Of a stretch of DNA of 64,000 nt, positions 24,237 through 37,098 are shown piece after piece. Both the position numbers and the translations under genes were made by a program. The stretch covers positions 8,313,001-8,377,000 of the forward strand of contig JAIUCV010000002.1 in the NCBI GenBank assembly GCA_026724425.1, read 5' to 3'. Position 1 is the stretch's first letter. Each line of letters begins with the position of its first letter. The notes under the pieces are model-generated. The model had not been told where the DNA came from. It did not search any database and saw only the letters and a list, made by a program, of their open reading frames with translations. The stretch comes from Erythrophleum ivorense (Eukaryota; Streptophyta; Magnoliopsida; Fabales; Fabaceae).

Positions 24237-27200
24237 TTTGGATCTCCAATTTGGAGTGTTGAGCCTAGCTTATAAGCAAAGACAAGCTATTTTTTTTGGA
24301 AGTATGTACATTGAGAAGATAAAAGGCCCATTTGATTAGATGATGGAAAAAGAAAGAGAATGTAAATAATAGATAGGTATAATAATAAATGATTTTTGTA
24401 TTTTTATCTTTAAAAAAATGATTTGATGGTTAAATAGTAATTTGATAGATGACATAATAAATATAAAAGTATATTGGATATTATACAAACTATGTAAATA
24501 TATATGTCCACCTTGTGGTGAATCAAACTGGTTTGAAATATTTAGTCAAGTTTTTGTAAACAAGTAAATTGTCTTTTATTGGTTGCAGCAATAAGTTTTT
24601 TGCTAAATTGAAAATTGAAAATTTTTATTGGAAGTAGAAATGAATATTTTTAAAGACAAAAATAACTTCACTCAAAATTATTATCATAATTATTTTTTTA
24701 TATTTATCTTTGTAAATACATGCTTAGTTTGATATAAAGGAGTTCTTTTGAAAGATTTCTTAAACATCTTAATAAAAATATTTATCAAATAATTTAGTCA
24801 AATACAAATTATATCTTTCTCATTGTCTTTTATGAAATTTCATTTGAAAATAAGTAATTTAAAACAAAAAAGAAAAAAATTCACATCAAGCTTAAACCAA
24901 CTCGTCATACATAAAGACATTTTTTGAACATCTATTGCTTACACCCCATATATAAATTACACACATACACAGAAGTTTCCAAAGCAAAACTTTTAGGAAG
25001 TTTCGTTGTATTAAAATTATACATTTTATTGATGATTTTAACTCATTTCTCTGTGCAGATACTGATTTACTTTAAAAGAAAAAATCTTAAATTACATCTG
25101 ACAAGAATAGCGGGATCTGAGTGAGCTTACAACAAAACATTTGTAATTTTGTATGGCTTTTGCCATTACAATATTTAAAGATTGATCTAACACAGATATG
25201 AATCGGTGAGTAGATCATATCCTATCTAATACGATAAGCATATGGAAGGAACCTATCCAAGTCCGAGTTACATGAGCGCAGCATGTTATTTCTATTATGT
25301 GACTAGGTTATTCTTATCCAAAATAAAGCCATGTTAGAGTATTTTTATTCTTATCCTAAAAAAAAGGACAAGGAGGATTGTCTGATTATCAATTTTGTCT
25401 TTTTCATCCATAAGATGCAGACGCAATGTTCCATTTGATTGGATGCATTGCGAATTTATTCTCTTTATATAATTTATGTAATATCTATTATATTTTTATA
25501 TTTATTATTTTATTTATTAAATTATTTTTTAAAAAATAAAAATAAAATAATTATTTTTTATCTCACCTACTTCTATTTATTCACATTTTATATTCTTTTT
25601 ATCATTACATATTCTCTGATTAAATGGAGCATAAGTTGTAACCCCATGCGTTCCATTCTCCACATTTTCTTCCCATGCCTCTTATATTGATATTTGATAT
25701 CAACTATCAAGCTAGCTTATCATAATTTATTCTCACCACTTTGCAACCATTTATATGATATATTATGATTTATTATTTTAGATTCAGATTTAATGTTTAA
25801 AAGTTAAGAATTAGGTTGAATTCAAACGCGATACTTTTCTGATCTGTATTGTGGTCTCGTGTGGCTAGCTGCCAATCATATTAATATATTATCAACAAAT
25901 GCAACCACACTGGACGGCTATGCCTTTTCTTTTCTTTTTTTAAGATCAATTACTGTTTGCTAATTAAGATGGAATACGATGTCACGAGTCATGACCAATT
26001 ATTCAGCATTCACCTAAAAAAAAATTCAACCACTATTAATTCTTTTGTTAAATAATTATTTCTTCAATTTTGGATGGGCAAAAACAAAATGCACTTAATT
26101 ACGTAAATTACCGTATCTTGGTGATCACTCCGCCACAAACATATCTTCCTTTTCGGCACTCTAGAACTGAAAACCGATCGGATGGCTACCATAAATCACC
26201 AAGTCACAAAAATAAAAGTTTCCATACCAAATAATTTTTAAAAAATTAAAAAGAAGCTAAACAGTATTATATTTATTAACTTAATGAGACATGAGATGAG
26301 TGAATAGTAATATGGGTGAAGTTGAGAATTTAAGAGCTCGATTATTTTATTTTATTTTTAGATCCTTGCATCTAAATAAGTATTAGTTTTTTTCTAATAA
26401 TATTTACGTATAATATAACTTATATAAATAAATAAAACAATTTATAAATATTTAAAAAATAAATAATTTTATTTAAGTTCAAATTATTTACATATACTCT
26501 TTTCAATTTTGAAAAAACATTCATTTGAATTATCAAATGTCATAATTTGAATTTGTTTGGTTCAGTTTTTCATTAACACTTCTTATTGGAACAAGACAAA
26601 AAGACTCAAAGTTAAATGGGGTATTTATATTTTTTCTTTAATAAAATATTTTAAAAAAATTATAGTTATTATTTTTTTAAAAATTATTCTTTTAAAATTA
26701 AAAAAAATGCACATCCCAATATGCATCTAAGGGTAAGGATGGCAATGGGCACTCACTCGCACAAATTTTAGATATTTGAAATATATATCCAAAATCCCCA
26801 TAATATTTTATATTTTTAATATTCAGCGGCCATATATGGTTATTATGTTACAATACATTGAAATATATGATAAAATGCCTAAAAGTTCTATTATTCACCA
26901 TATATTGGATTGAATATAAATAAATTACCATATTTGTGCAGATACCATATATATAATTATAAATTACCATATTTTAGTTTGCAATTTTAAGAAGCAATAG
27001 AAGTTTTTATTCACAAATTTTTTTTGGATTTTGTTTTGATACAATTCAAAAATGAATTATAAGTATTTATAAAAATTTAATGCCAAATAAGACAAAATTG
27101 GTATTATTTAACATTATTTGTTATTCTATACTATTCATTGCACTATTCACAAAGGACAAATATGCTTCTTCTTCTTTTTTTTTTTTATTGCAAAATATGC

Positions 27201-27359
27201 TTTCTCCAAAGGCTATATATGTTATAAACACTTTTGACTATTTTTGAACAAAGATTTGTTTCATTTTTTAACTGATTCATTTTTTTGAAAAATCAAAATT
27301 AATTATATGTATCAGATTTTATCTATATTTATATTCTTTCTTATCTATCTTTACATGCT
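24237..27359. other. Gene-free AT-rich block
   Basis: Very AT-rich intergenic DNA with no recognisable gene. At 26731 a sequence like the tip of plant hAT elements (AAGGATGGCAATGGGC) occurs without a matching second end nearby. Confidence 0.6.
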
Positions 27360-27367
27360 TTTATGGT

Positions 27368-27985
27368 AAGGGTGTTCAAAATTAATCCAAACCAATTAAA
27401 TTGAATCAAACAGATAAAAATTGAATTAAATAGATTAAAAATAAAAATAAAATCAATTTTGGACATTATAAAATCAATTGATTACCAGTATTTTTGTTTA
27501 CTTCTATTAACTAAGTCTAAATTATGCATAAGCCTTTTATCAATAAAAAAAATAGTGATATTTTTTTCTAATTTACTTACATTTAGATGAGTTTATTAAA
27601 TAAGTTATCTTTAAGATATTATTATTTTATTATCTTTACATTTGATATTTAATTATAATTATAGAATAATTAAACATAATTATGAGGGATACTTTCTTCA
27701 AAAAAATATATGATAATTAATTATTTTAACATTATTATTGGTTAAAATATTAAAAGATATTAGAAGTCAAATTTTACATATTATAATAAACAAAATCTTT
27801 AAAAAAAATCAAATCACTTTTAGACAAATAAAATAAAATAAAATAAGATCAAATCAAATAAAAACTAAACCAAACTTATTAGAAGTCAAAATCGATTAAA
27901 TTCAAGAAAATGCTAAACCAATAATGTTAATTTGATTTGGTTTTGATCCAAAATTGAACCAAATCAAACCTATGAACACCCCTAC
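27368..27985. mobile_element. Non-autonomous hAT element (MITE) with 8-bp target duplication
   Basis: The left tip AAGGGTGTTCAAAATTAATC and the inverted right tip GTAGGGGTGTTCATAGG match the GGGGTGTTCA ends of plant hAT MITEs. The 618-bp interior is AT-rich and non-coding. The identical 8-mer TTTATGGT stands on both sides (27360-27367 and 27986-27993), the target-duplication length of hAT elements. Confidence 0.85.
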
Positions 27986-27993
27986 TTTATGGT

Positions 27994-29530
27994 ATAAAGA
28001 TGAAAAACATGTGATGTATTATTTTATGCCACATATTTGCTTTCTTGTAATAATTATATGCTAAGTATAAATCTTATCTTTTGCTATAAAATTTTGATAG
28101 TATTTTTTTTTTTATACATGTGTTAATCTTCTATCATGTTGTCAAAATTTTTTCATGTTAAAGAATTTAGACTTGTTGGGTTGTTTAATTGTTGGTTTCC
28201 TTTCATGACAACTGAAAAGTTCTTCCTCTATCTTTAAGTTTTTTGCTTCAATGATTCTTTTCGTTGAAAAGTCCAAATTTTGGAGGTATACTAAGTTTTG
28301 GATAAGTTTGGTGACTTCATCTTACTAAACTAGAGTGTAGTTTGATGGTTACATGGTAGATGGGTAGAAAATATTCTTCTTCCATCCATTATTTTGAAAT
28401 CTATTCTTAATTGTATCAGCTTTGCTTTTCTACTAAGCTAACAAAGATTTTGACTCGTAAATTCATCAAAAATAAATTTATTTAAAGTAAAATTAGTATC
28501 TTTATGTTGTTTGTAAAATTGAAAATTCATTTCCTTTTATTTCTTCTAATTGCTAAATCCAATAAGGTTGATAAAATTTTTTTTAACATTTTCACCAATA
28601 TTACTGATAATATAAAAAGTATAATATTTCTTAAATCTATCATTTTTTTATGACAAAATAAATCATTATTTTTATAAAAAATAAAAAATTTCTAAATTGT
28701 TCTTATGCTTGATTTTGGAAAGTAATTTTGCCAACTATACCCCATTTGATATAAGAGATGTTCTACCAATCATAATTAATAAAAATATATAATTTTAGCA
28801 TATCATAATTTATAAGAATAATTTGTAAAATATTCATTTTGAATCTTTCACTTAGTCCTTTAAATTGATTAAACTCAATATGTCTCATAATTAGAATATA
28901 TATTTTAAAAGGTAAAATCTTTTTTGCTTTTTCAAAAACATAAATCTTCTTAATTTTTTTTTTCAAAAATAGGGTTTTTTAATTCTTCCAATAAACTAAT
29001 GAAGTTTATAATGTATTTAATATGATCAAAATTTATATAATTGTAATCATTTTGTAAAATTACTTTTTTAATTATTTTTCTTTTTGATATTTTTCAAAAA
29101 GTTTTGATGTAACATTTGTCAAGTTTTTCCCAAACTAAACTTTCTTTCCTTTAATATAGGTTTTCGATATTTTATTAATATGCTCATAAAACTAATAAGG
29201 TAATCCAAGATTATAAAAATGTGATTTATTTATCATCAAAAATTTGAGAAGATAGTTTTAACTTTTTTACTTGTTGAAATGCTTTTTTAAAACTATGAAA
29301 ATTTAAAAATTCCCAAATTCAAGTATATGGATTCCAAAGTTTTTGGATAAGACCTTGCAAATATGGGTAGGCTAATAGAATGAAAAACTATTGTAGAACC
29401 AGCCTACAATTTACACTTGATATTTGAAAGTTTTTTTAAAGAAAGCTATAATGACTTTCCTTTTTATGATTTTTTTTTATTGAGATCCATCCCTTTTGTT
29501 TGAGGATTTTTCTCTTTATCCATGGTTTGG
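27994..29530. other. AT-rich DNA downstream of the viral RNase H, unassigned
   Basis: Short - strand frames (for example 28763-28966) might be the far end of the caulimovirid copy, where a translational transactivator ORF could be expected, but I cannot recognise one. No host gene. Confidence 0.4.
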
Positions 29531-29539
29531 ATATCTACT

Positions 29540-29930
29540 AAAATAATTTGCAAAAAAAATTATCAATTCCTTTAATATATTTAAGATTAAACATATACTG
29601 AGAAATAAAATTATATTATCTAATATTTCTTGGATTTTTCTCATTTCTTTTATCTTTATGAATGTCTCAAACTAATTGATTATCAAATCGAATAATGAAT
29701 TCTTGTGAGGCTAAATAAATATGAAAACATTTTATTTTATTATTTATGGCTAATAATTTCTTTTCTTAAATTATATAATTCATTTCATTCTATTTGAATT
29801 TTACTAAATTATATAATCACATATTAATTCTTCATTTTTAATTTTAGCTTTCAAAATTGCACTCCAATATTCATTATTGACATCAATTTTTAAAATTAAT
29901 TTATCGTTTGTCTTAGGAAAATAAACTATA
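29540..29930 (-). pseudogene. Caulimovirid RNase H remnant
   Basis: Readable pieces in order: YFPKTNDKLILKIDVNNEYW (catalytic-Asp block of caulimovirid RNase H), EKKLLAINNKIKCFHIYLAS, FIIRFDNQLV and FISQYMFNLKYIKGIDN. Stops fall between them. Confidence 0.75.
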
Positions 29931-30059
29931 AGTAATTTATTAATTTCACCTTTTTTTTTTATCTTAGTGTCTTCATTTTTTCACTCTAATTTGTATTCTT
30001 TTTTAATTTTTCTGCAGATATCGTATAAAAACACTAAATGCCTTTTAAGACGGAAGTTA

Positions 30060-30775
30060 TTATAGATGCTATATTCATGCTTGTTCAAAATGCAAATTAT
30101 AGTATTCATTCTTAATATTTTTATTGACATAGAAATATAGAAATTAAATTCAATTTCAATATATTTGCAAATAATTTTCATCCAATAGGATTTGAACCTA
30201 TACCAAAAGTTTAGAAGACATCTATCTTATCCATTAGACAATGGACACTTTTCTTTTCATTACAATTGTTTTTTAATTGTTCTATTAAAAAAAAAGAATA
30301 TGTGATCAAGGGATTACGTATTTAATTTAATGATGAATTGCATTTCTATTTTTGCATTAATTAGATTAATTAATTAAAATGAATTAAAGAATTATATTTT
30401 CTTTTTCGAATTATATTCTTTTTTTAATATATTTTTTAGTTAAAAACTAAATAACTAAATTAATTATTAATTATTTTTATATTAATAAAATTCTATATTA
30501 AATATATATTAAATAACTAAATAAAAATGAATTAATTCTATAGTAATTCTATAATACAAAAATCTAAATTCAAATAGAATATATAGATATAATAGAAGGC
30601 ACTCTAATGGAATCCTCATGGGCAAAAAAATATTGTAGTTAGTTTGATAATGATCGAGTGACATTGCTTCTAAATAGTAACAAGGGATCAATTTTAATCG
30701 ATCTCAAGACATACATACTCAATAGAAATAGATGTATATTCTTGCTATAAAAAAAAATAGATGTATATTCTATCA
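30060..30775 (-). other. Nuclear plastid DNA insertion (NUPT), limits approximate
   Basis: Sequence around the trnR-UCU copy, especially 30249-30775 (the trnG-trnR side), is less readable as viral frame and looks like plastid spacer, including GATCGATTAAAATTGATCCC-type sequence near 30690. A 16-bp direct repeat AATAGATGTATATTCT (30727 and 30759) lies at its upper edge. The lower edge is uncertain because viral RNase H frame resumes by about 29930. Confidence 0.5.
30177..30248 (-). tRNA. trnR-UCU: Plastid-derived trnR-UCU copy (nuclear plastid DNA insertion)
   Basis: The - strand 72-mer matches my recollection of chloroplast tRNA-Arg(UCU), with anticodon UCU in GTCTTCTAAAC and an intact T-arm GGTTCAAATCC. 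About seven differences are seen, mostly C-to-T or G-to-A, as expected from methylated-cytosine decay in nuclear DNA. The terminal acceptor pair is mismatched. Flanking bases (ACTTTTCTTTTCATT on the 5' side) also look plastid-like. Most likely a pseudogene in a nuclear setting. Confidence 0.85.
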
Positions 30776-30799
30776 ATATATATATGTAATATTCTTTTT

Positions 30800-31068
30800 C
30801 TTAACTAGAAATGCTTTTTATACGATTTCTTTAATAGTAAAGTATTCTTTAAAAAACTTTGTAATTGTTTCTTATCTGTCAATTCATCTATTTTTTTTAT
30901 TTTTGAGATAATATGATCATGTAATTTTATACTAGACTTTGTTAGTCTAAAATCTAAGCATTTAATTTCATTTTAATCTACTTTAATCTTTTTTGAACTA
31001 AGTATGATTCCTATTTTTATAAATTTATCACATTCCATTTAGAAAAAAATTAAAATATTATCTAAATA
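30800..31068 (-). pseudogene. Caulimovirid reverse transcriptase remnant
   Basis: Only the tail of the RT domain is left. The catalytic YxDD position reads Y-L-D-N (31068-31057), and the thumb-like ISKIKKIDELTDKKQLQSFL follows. It starts just after the protease tail, so most of the finger/palm region is deleted. Confidence 0.7.
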
Positions 31069-31149
31069 TATAAGACATAAATCTTTACAAGATAAATATT
31101 TAAAAACTGTAAAGATTCTTACAATTTTATCACATAACTAGAGATAGTA

Positions 31150-31470
31150 GGACTTTTAATCTTCTTTTTGTAAGACTCACTTGATTATAATTTATTTATA
31201 ATGGATAATATGTCTTTTAAGATGTTTGTTCCTAAAGAAAACATCTATCTATAAAAGAAAACATAATATTTTTTGCATTAATTTTTTTTTTATTTTCTAT
31301 CCAAATCGAAACATTATTAACTTTATACTTTATGAGTGTTTCATTATCATCTATTGCACCAATCATAACTAGTCTTTTTAACCTTTTCTCGATTTTTCTG
31401 TTGATAAAGCATTAGCCCTACATATACTTGTTGCAATACATGTATCAATTAACACCAATCATTATTAACT
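31150..31470 (-). pseudogene. Caulimovirid aspartic protease region, broken
   Basis: The frame around 31460-31390 reads VLIDTCIATSICRANALS, where the catalytic D-T-G of retropepsins is D-T-C (31446-31438). Downstream IWIENKKK and a frame-shifted GTNIL-type stretch fit the family. The active-site change and shifts make it non-functional. Confidence 0.7.
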
Positions 31471-32906
31471 TTATACTTTATGAATTGTAAACATATTAAC
31501 ATTATCTCTTATACTTCAAGGCTTTATTAGAATAGTTTGTAATAGTAAAGTTTCTACCAGAAAATATAGAGCTGTTTGATTCTATTTTTGTTTTAATATT
31601 TTTAAAAAAGATATTTTTTAGAACACGTTTTGAGAACAAAAAAATTAAAAAATTCATTTAAATCATTATTATGAAAAATACCTATTTTTTGTTTTTTTCT
31701 AATTTTGCAAAATAAAAGTTACAAAACATTTTAAAAATGTTTTGATTTTTAAGTTTTCAAAAACAAAATTCTTTTTTTTTTTTGTTTTACAAAACACTTC
31801 ATTAAAAACAAATTATCAAACAATTTTTTTTTTATTTTTTTGTTCTTAAAAATAAAAAATTGTTTTGAAAATAAGAAATCAAATAAGTCAATAAATATAT
31901 GAAAGTTTTAAGATTTGTTGTTACTTTCTTTTTTATTAGAAGTATTGATTGGTGTAAACCTAAATAAAGAATTTCCTACCATGATTATTTTATTTATTAT
32001 ATATAAATTTGATCCTGATGTGATCATTTTTATTGGTCTATTTTTCTATTCGTCAATAACATCTTTTAATAGTCATCTTAATAGTATTTATAGGTCTCTG
32101 ATATTTATTAACCTTAGTTGAATACTAGTATCAAATCATCATAGTTTGGAGATTTCAATTGTCTTATTATCTATCATTTTGATTAGTGTTTTGGCTATAT
32201 TAATTAATATATAAATTGCTTTCCATTGTATAGGCAGATTATGACTATCTTCCTTCATAGTAACATTTTTTGTTTGAATTTTCAATGTTACAATATTTTG
32301 TACATTAGGATTTATAATTGAAATAAAATAATTTGGCTTCACTTTAAACTAAACTGTTTCAATTATTAAGTTGGATTGGATTCCATGTATAACAAACTGA
32401 ATTGGATTGTTTATCCATCTTTCATCCATCATAATTATTAAAATTAGAGTATCTATTCCTTGACAAATAAAGCTATTATTTCAACTTGAATAACCCCTAC
32501 ATGCATATTCCTAAGCTAAGGATGGTTTGTTTCTAAGCTTTTTTACTTTATTTTTGTCAAAGATTGGAATTTTTATCATTCCACCATCACAATTTTTTAC
32601 TATGGTGTTTCCACTGGATTGTTTAAAATTCCTAGTATTCTAAAATTTCATTTTTGAAATCTTGTGTACCTCTGTTTTTTTTTAGTTTTAATTTATCTAA
32701 TTGACTATCTATTGCAATCATGGGTATTTATTATGAAAATAAATTCGCATTCATTAGTATCAAAAAATGAATCAAAATCACTTTCACTTGCACTAGTGAC
32801 TTCTTATAAAACTAATTCATTATTAGAAATATCTTCATCAAGGGGAATTTCTAATTTATTTATGTCTAATGTTTTTTCATTTTTTTTCTTCACCATTTCC
32901 TTCTTT

Positions 32907-34250
32907 AGGACATTATGAAGTCACATGACCTTCTTTATTACAAATATATCATTAACAAATCTTTTTTTGATTTTTTGCAATATTTTTCTTACATATCCTT
33001 TATTTTTCTTAATACATTTGCGTTTTCCAAATTTTTCCAATTATATTTTTATTATTTTTGTTCTTGGTTCACTACATCCAAATTCTTATTTGTTTTTTAG
33101 AATATTAGAACAATTTTTACTTCCAAACTAGTTGTTAACTTGTTTAGTTGCTTTTATTACTAAACGGTGGTATACTACTTTCTAATGTGCATATCTAATC
33201 TTATTTCCCAAACTACCATAAGGGCTAGAGAAAAGAAAAGCTATTCCTGATTCAAGATAGTATGAACTAGTCAGAACATCCCTAATGAAATGGCCTGGCT
33301 TTGCTTCTTCCTCTTATTGGATTTTTCTAAAAAAAAATATTATAATTATTATTGCATATTTCATCCCATGATGGTGGTAGCCTATGAAAATATTGATTTA
33401 ACCAAAATTTTGAATTTACATAATTTAACTGATGATAATAATATTGAAATTGTTTAGATAATTGGTATAATTCCCTAATATTACATGATTTTAATTTTGT
33501 AACAATGTAATTAATATATGAATTAGAACTAATTTTATCCATTGATCCACAAAATTCTAATATTATAATTTTCATCATTTTTTGAATAATTTGTTTAAAA
33601 GTTTGAAAATTATTTAATAACTCACTTTTTTTGTAACATGTCATATTATTGAATCTTCTTATTATCTAAGAAATTACAAAGTATCTCCTTGCAATGTTCG
33701 TGCTATAAAATCTAAAAATTGTACTTTTGGCCATTTGTCTTTGTAGTTTATTATTACCAAAGACAAAGATTGTGCACAATCATTAGTAATTTATTCATAT
33801 TGATCATAAGTAACATTTTTTAGATATAAATGTGTATCGTTTATAGATACATTTTGTTTATTTAAATCATCCCTTCCACTTTTTTGTAGTTAAAATTTCT
33901 TTCTCATTTTGTTTAGTTTGTCTAGACAAACTGCTATTTTTTGTATTAATAAATATTTTCTCATGTTTTATTTGAATATAAGGTTTAGTTTTTAAATCTA
34001 TTTCTAAATCATCGTTTTTTCTTACTTTTCTTTTTCCTTTATCTTCTACAAAAGTTTTATTTCCTGTATATTTTACTTTTCCATTATCTTTATCTTGGAT
34101 TTTAGTTTCAGAAATACTTTCTTTTGTAGCAATTTTTTATTCTACTTTTTTTTTGAGTTATCATATTTAATTTTAGTTTTCTTAAACTTAAAGTTTTTCT
34201 CTTCTTCTACAACCTTTACTTTTTTTTTCCCCACTCTATTCATTACTAGA
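32907..34250 (-). pseudogene. Caulimovirid coat-protein/zinc-knuckle region, broken
   Basis: The upstream part (34250-33880) is lysine- and glutamate-rich. The middle frame (33644-33327) holds a coat-protein-like stretch ending FHRLPPSWDEI. At 32957-32907 the CCHC pattern reads YICNKEGHVTS with TGA at the first cysteine position, TAA just before the last cysteine, then Cys-Pro. At least three stops plus frameshifts are visible. Confidence 0.65.
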
Positions 34251-34760
34251 TATATTTGCTGTATCATACGGAAGAAAATAGTTATAATTGTAACTTTCAA
34301 ATAATTATTAATTTTGATTATAAAAGTCTTAAATAGTTTTAATAAAAGTTCCCTTTTTCTTAATTATTAGTATTTAAATATTAGTTTTTCTAATATTCAA
34401 TCAAAGATTTTGCATAATCAAACTCTTCATTTTTTTGTATTTTTATTTTTCTTATAACACACAAACTTTGTTATCATAATACAATGTATGATTATCTTCA
34501 TCGATTAATTTTCTTTATTGAAGAAGTTGTTTATTTAAAGCTTTTGCATAACTAACTATTTTTTTAATGATTTTTTCATCTAATTTCCTAAACTAACTCA
34601 CTGAAATATTTATAACAGTATTGATACCATTATAGATAAATTGTTTTCAAATATCTTATCTATATGCAAACTATATTCATAAGAGTTTTTCTCATTCTTT
34701 CCATACTCTTTTGCTACACAAGCTACATAATCCATCTTAGACATATCTATGACTCCTAAA

Positions 34761-35984
34761 GCCTGCCTGAGTTAAAAATTTTCTCTTTCAACAAGTCTAG
34801 CAAACACATGACACAAAGGCTAGTAACAGAAAAGCTGATATTCAATAAAAAAATATCTTACCAAGTCTAGGGTCATTCTTATGTTTTTATTTTTATTCTA
34901 ATCATATGTATTTCAATTTTTTATTTTTATTTTTTTAAATATTTTCTTTATTTTGAATTTTTTGAAAGAAGCAATTTTTTAATATTTTTTATCTATTTTT
35001 TATTCTGATATTATTTTTATCTTTATCTGTGTTTGTTTCCTTAAAATAAAAACTATTTGATTGTCTATTTTTATCCTATATTTTGTTTCTTTCAAAATAA
35101 AAAATAGATAAAAAAATTACTTCCTTAAAAAAAATCAAAATAAAGAAACTAGATAAAAAATTGTAATACAAATGATTAAAATAAAAAATAAAAAAATAAA
35201 AAAAATAAAAAAGGAATTATCCCCAAGCTTGATAAGATTTTTATTTTATTGACTGTCAGCTTTTCTAAGCTTATTGAAAATTAAATAGTAACATTTAAAA
35301 TATATGTATTATGAGATGTATCTGAATTCTTTTATTTAGCAGATAACTAGATAATGTAAGGTTAGAAAGAAATAAAAAAAAAAAAAAAAGAGTTGAAAAG
35401 ATAGTCTTTACTTTTTTTAGCAAGTTAATATACAATTTCAATTTCAATTTTTTTATTTTTATTTTTATCTATTTTTTATTTTATTTTATTTATCTATTTT
35501 CTTTAATTTGGTTTTCTTTATTCTACAATTTTAATTGTAATCAATAACTCTTCATTTTTTGCCATGGCTCCCTGGCAAATTTCATTGCATTAGCAATGAT
35601 TAAATAATGGCCTGTACAATGTCGGACCCTATGGGTGCAACATTTAATGTGATTTCAACATAAAATTAAAAAATTAAAATTAAAATTACAATTATAGATT
35701 TCGACTTCGTAGTTAAAGTATTTTTTTAATTAAATAATAATAGTAGGCTAAAAAAACCCAATTTACATACTATATTGTTTAAGACGCAAGTGTATTACAT
35801 CAAAATCTAACATACGAACCGTAACCTAATTCTTTTTGCTGAAAATCTAATATATGAACAACTCTCAGCTAGTACGGGTCACCATATCTAAAATATTCTA
35901 TACAGATGCATTGTTCACGCAATTGTAAGCGAGAAAAAAATTCCGTCTTGCAAGAACATTTAGAAGAACCTGTGTTGACAATAT
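34761..35984. other. Gene-free AT-rich region
   Basis: Poly-T and A-rich tracts with no recognisable gene or element ends. The left part may belong to the leader of the caulimovirid copy, but no primer-binding site was identified. Confidence 0.5.
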
Positions 35985-35989
35985 TTAAA

Positions 35990-36368
35990 TAAAATTTGTA
36001 GATAACATTATATATAATCTCTTGAATTTTAAATTATGTGTAAATAAGCTTTTGAACGTTAAAAATTGACAAAAAATTCCCTTAAACTTTGAACATACAC
36101 AAATAACCCCCTTGAATTTTAGAAATGTATAAATAACTCCCCTAAAAAGTATGATATGAGGAGGGTTATTTGCAAATAATTCAAAGTTCAAAAGATTATT
36201 TGTAAATATTCAAAAATTTTAAGAAGTTATCTGTACATATCTAAAATTTAGAGAGATTATAGGCATATTATTTAAAGTTCAGAAAAATTTATTATAAACT
36301 TTGAAAGTTTAAAAATGTTTTTTGTATATGACCTAAAATTTAGGAGAATTTTATATAATTTAACCAAG
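35990..36368. mobile_element. Hairpin MITE, family shared with 51.1 kb (copy 1)
   Basis: The left end (ATATAATCTCTTGAATTTTA) and the inverted right end (GGTTAAATTATATAAAATTC, then CCTAAATTTTAGG) are related, and the whole 380 bp folds back on itself. Degenerate internal units of the type ACAAATAACCCCCTTGAATT recur. The same end type occurs at 51096-51523. Confidence 0.5.
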
Positions 36369-37098
36369 TTTTTATGTAAAAATGAATTGTTGTATAATTG
36401 TACTGTTCTAATTTCCAAGAGTTCGGTTCATTTGTAAACGTTACATGTTTGTAACGGGTTTAATAATACTTTTAATTTTTTCACTTTATTAAAAGAATAT
36501 TTAGTTCTGTTTCTTTTAAAGTGAATAAGATTTTTTATCTTTCAAAAATACATTTAATCTCAATTTGAAATTTCAACGTTTCATTTTCATTTTCTACAGA
36601 TATTTTTCACTTGAAAATGGTCATCACATTAAACTCTTTAATAATTAATCAATAGAATTAAGCGACAAAAGCTAATAAAATAAGTAATGTAGTTGTTAGC
36701 TATTTATGCAATCATTAAAACCTTGTAAAAATACTCTTGAAAAAAAGACAAATTGCACACTTTTTTTTTTAAAATAACTTTTGCAACGTTTTGATCTATA
36801 TACCCAATTAATGATTACATCTATCATTTTGTTGTCAAATGTTCTATTAATTTTATTTTAATAAACATAACATAACAATTATTTTAAATTTTTTTTAAAT
36901 GACTAAGATAGAACAACTATTATTTTAGACTAAATTAAGATAAAATGTATGTTTAGAAGGTCAAAATATCATGTTGGCATCCGGAATTTACATTCTTGAA
37001 CGTCTAACGACATCGTTCCCAACAGTTGTCTACTTGTCTGTAACCAGTGGTGGAGGCACTGAACAGGGAGAAGGCAGTGTGACTACGGGGAAGTGAAA
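36369..37098. other. Intergenic DNA and upstream region of ERG28
   Basis: AT-rich, with no gene. The last 100 bp before the ERG28 start are markedly less AT-rich (GTGGTGGAGGCACTG), consistent with a 5' UTR. No convincing TATA box. Confidence 0.5.

Larger units (their letters stand above)
29530..34760 (-). mobile_element. Endogenous pararetrovirus (Caulimoviridae), decayed
   Basis: On the - strand, caulimovirid domains appear in order with many stops and frameshifts: a lysine-rich and coat-protein region (about 34745-33327), a CCHC zinc knuckle (about 32957-32907), an unassigned block (32342-31900), an aspartic protease (about 31450), an RT remnant (about 31068-30800) and RNase H (about 29930-29540). 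The RT downstream block ISKIKKIDELTDKKQLQSFL follows the caulimovirid DKKQLQ..L pattern, not the Ty3 pattern. RT motifs before the YxDD-like box are missing, so an internal deletion is likely. No LTRs were seen. A plastid segment interrupts it at about 30178-30775. It cannot make functional virus. Confidence 0.8.

Noticed and set aside
30177..30248. Functional nuclear tRNA-Arg gene
   Set aside because: Sequence is plastid-type, carries decay-type changes and an acceptor-end mismatch, and lies in plastid-like flanks within a viral relic.
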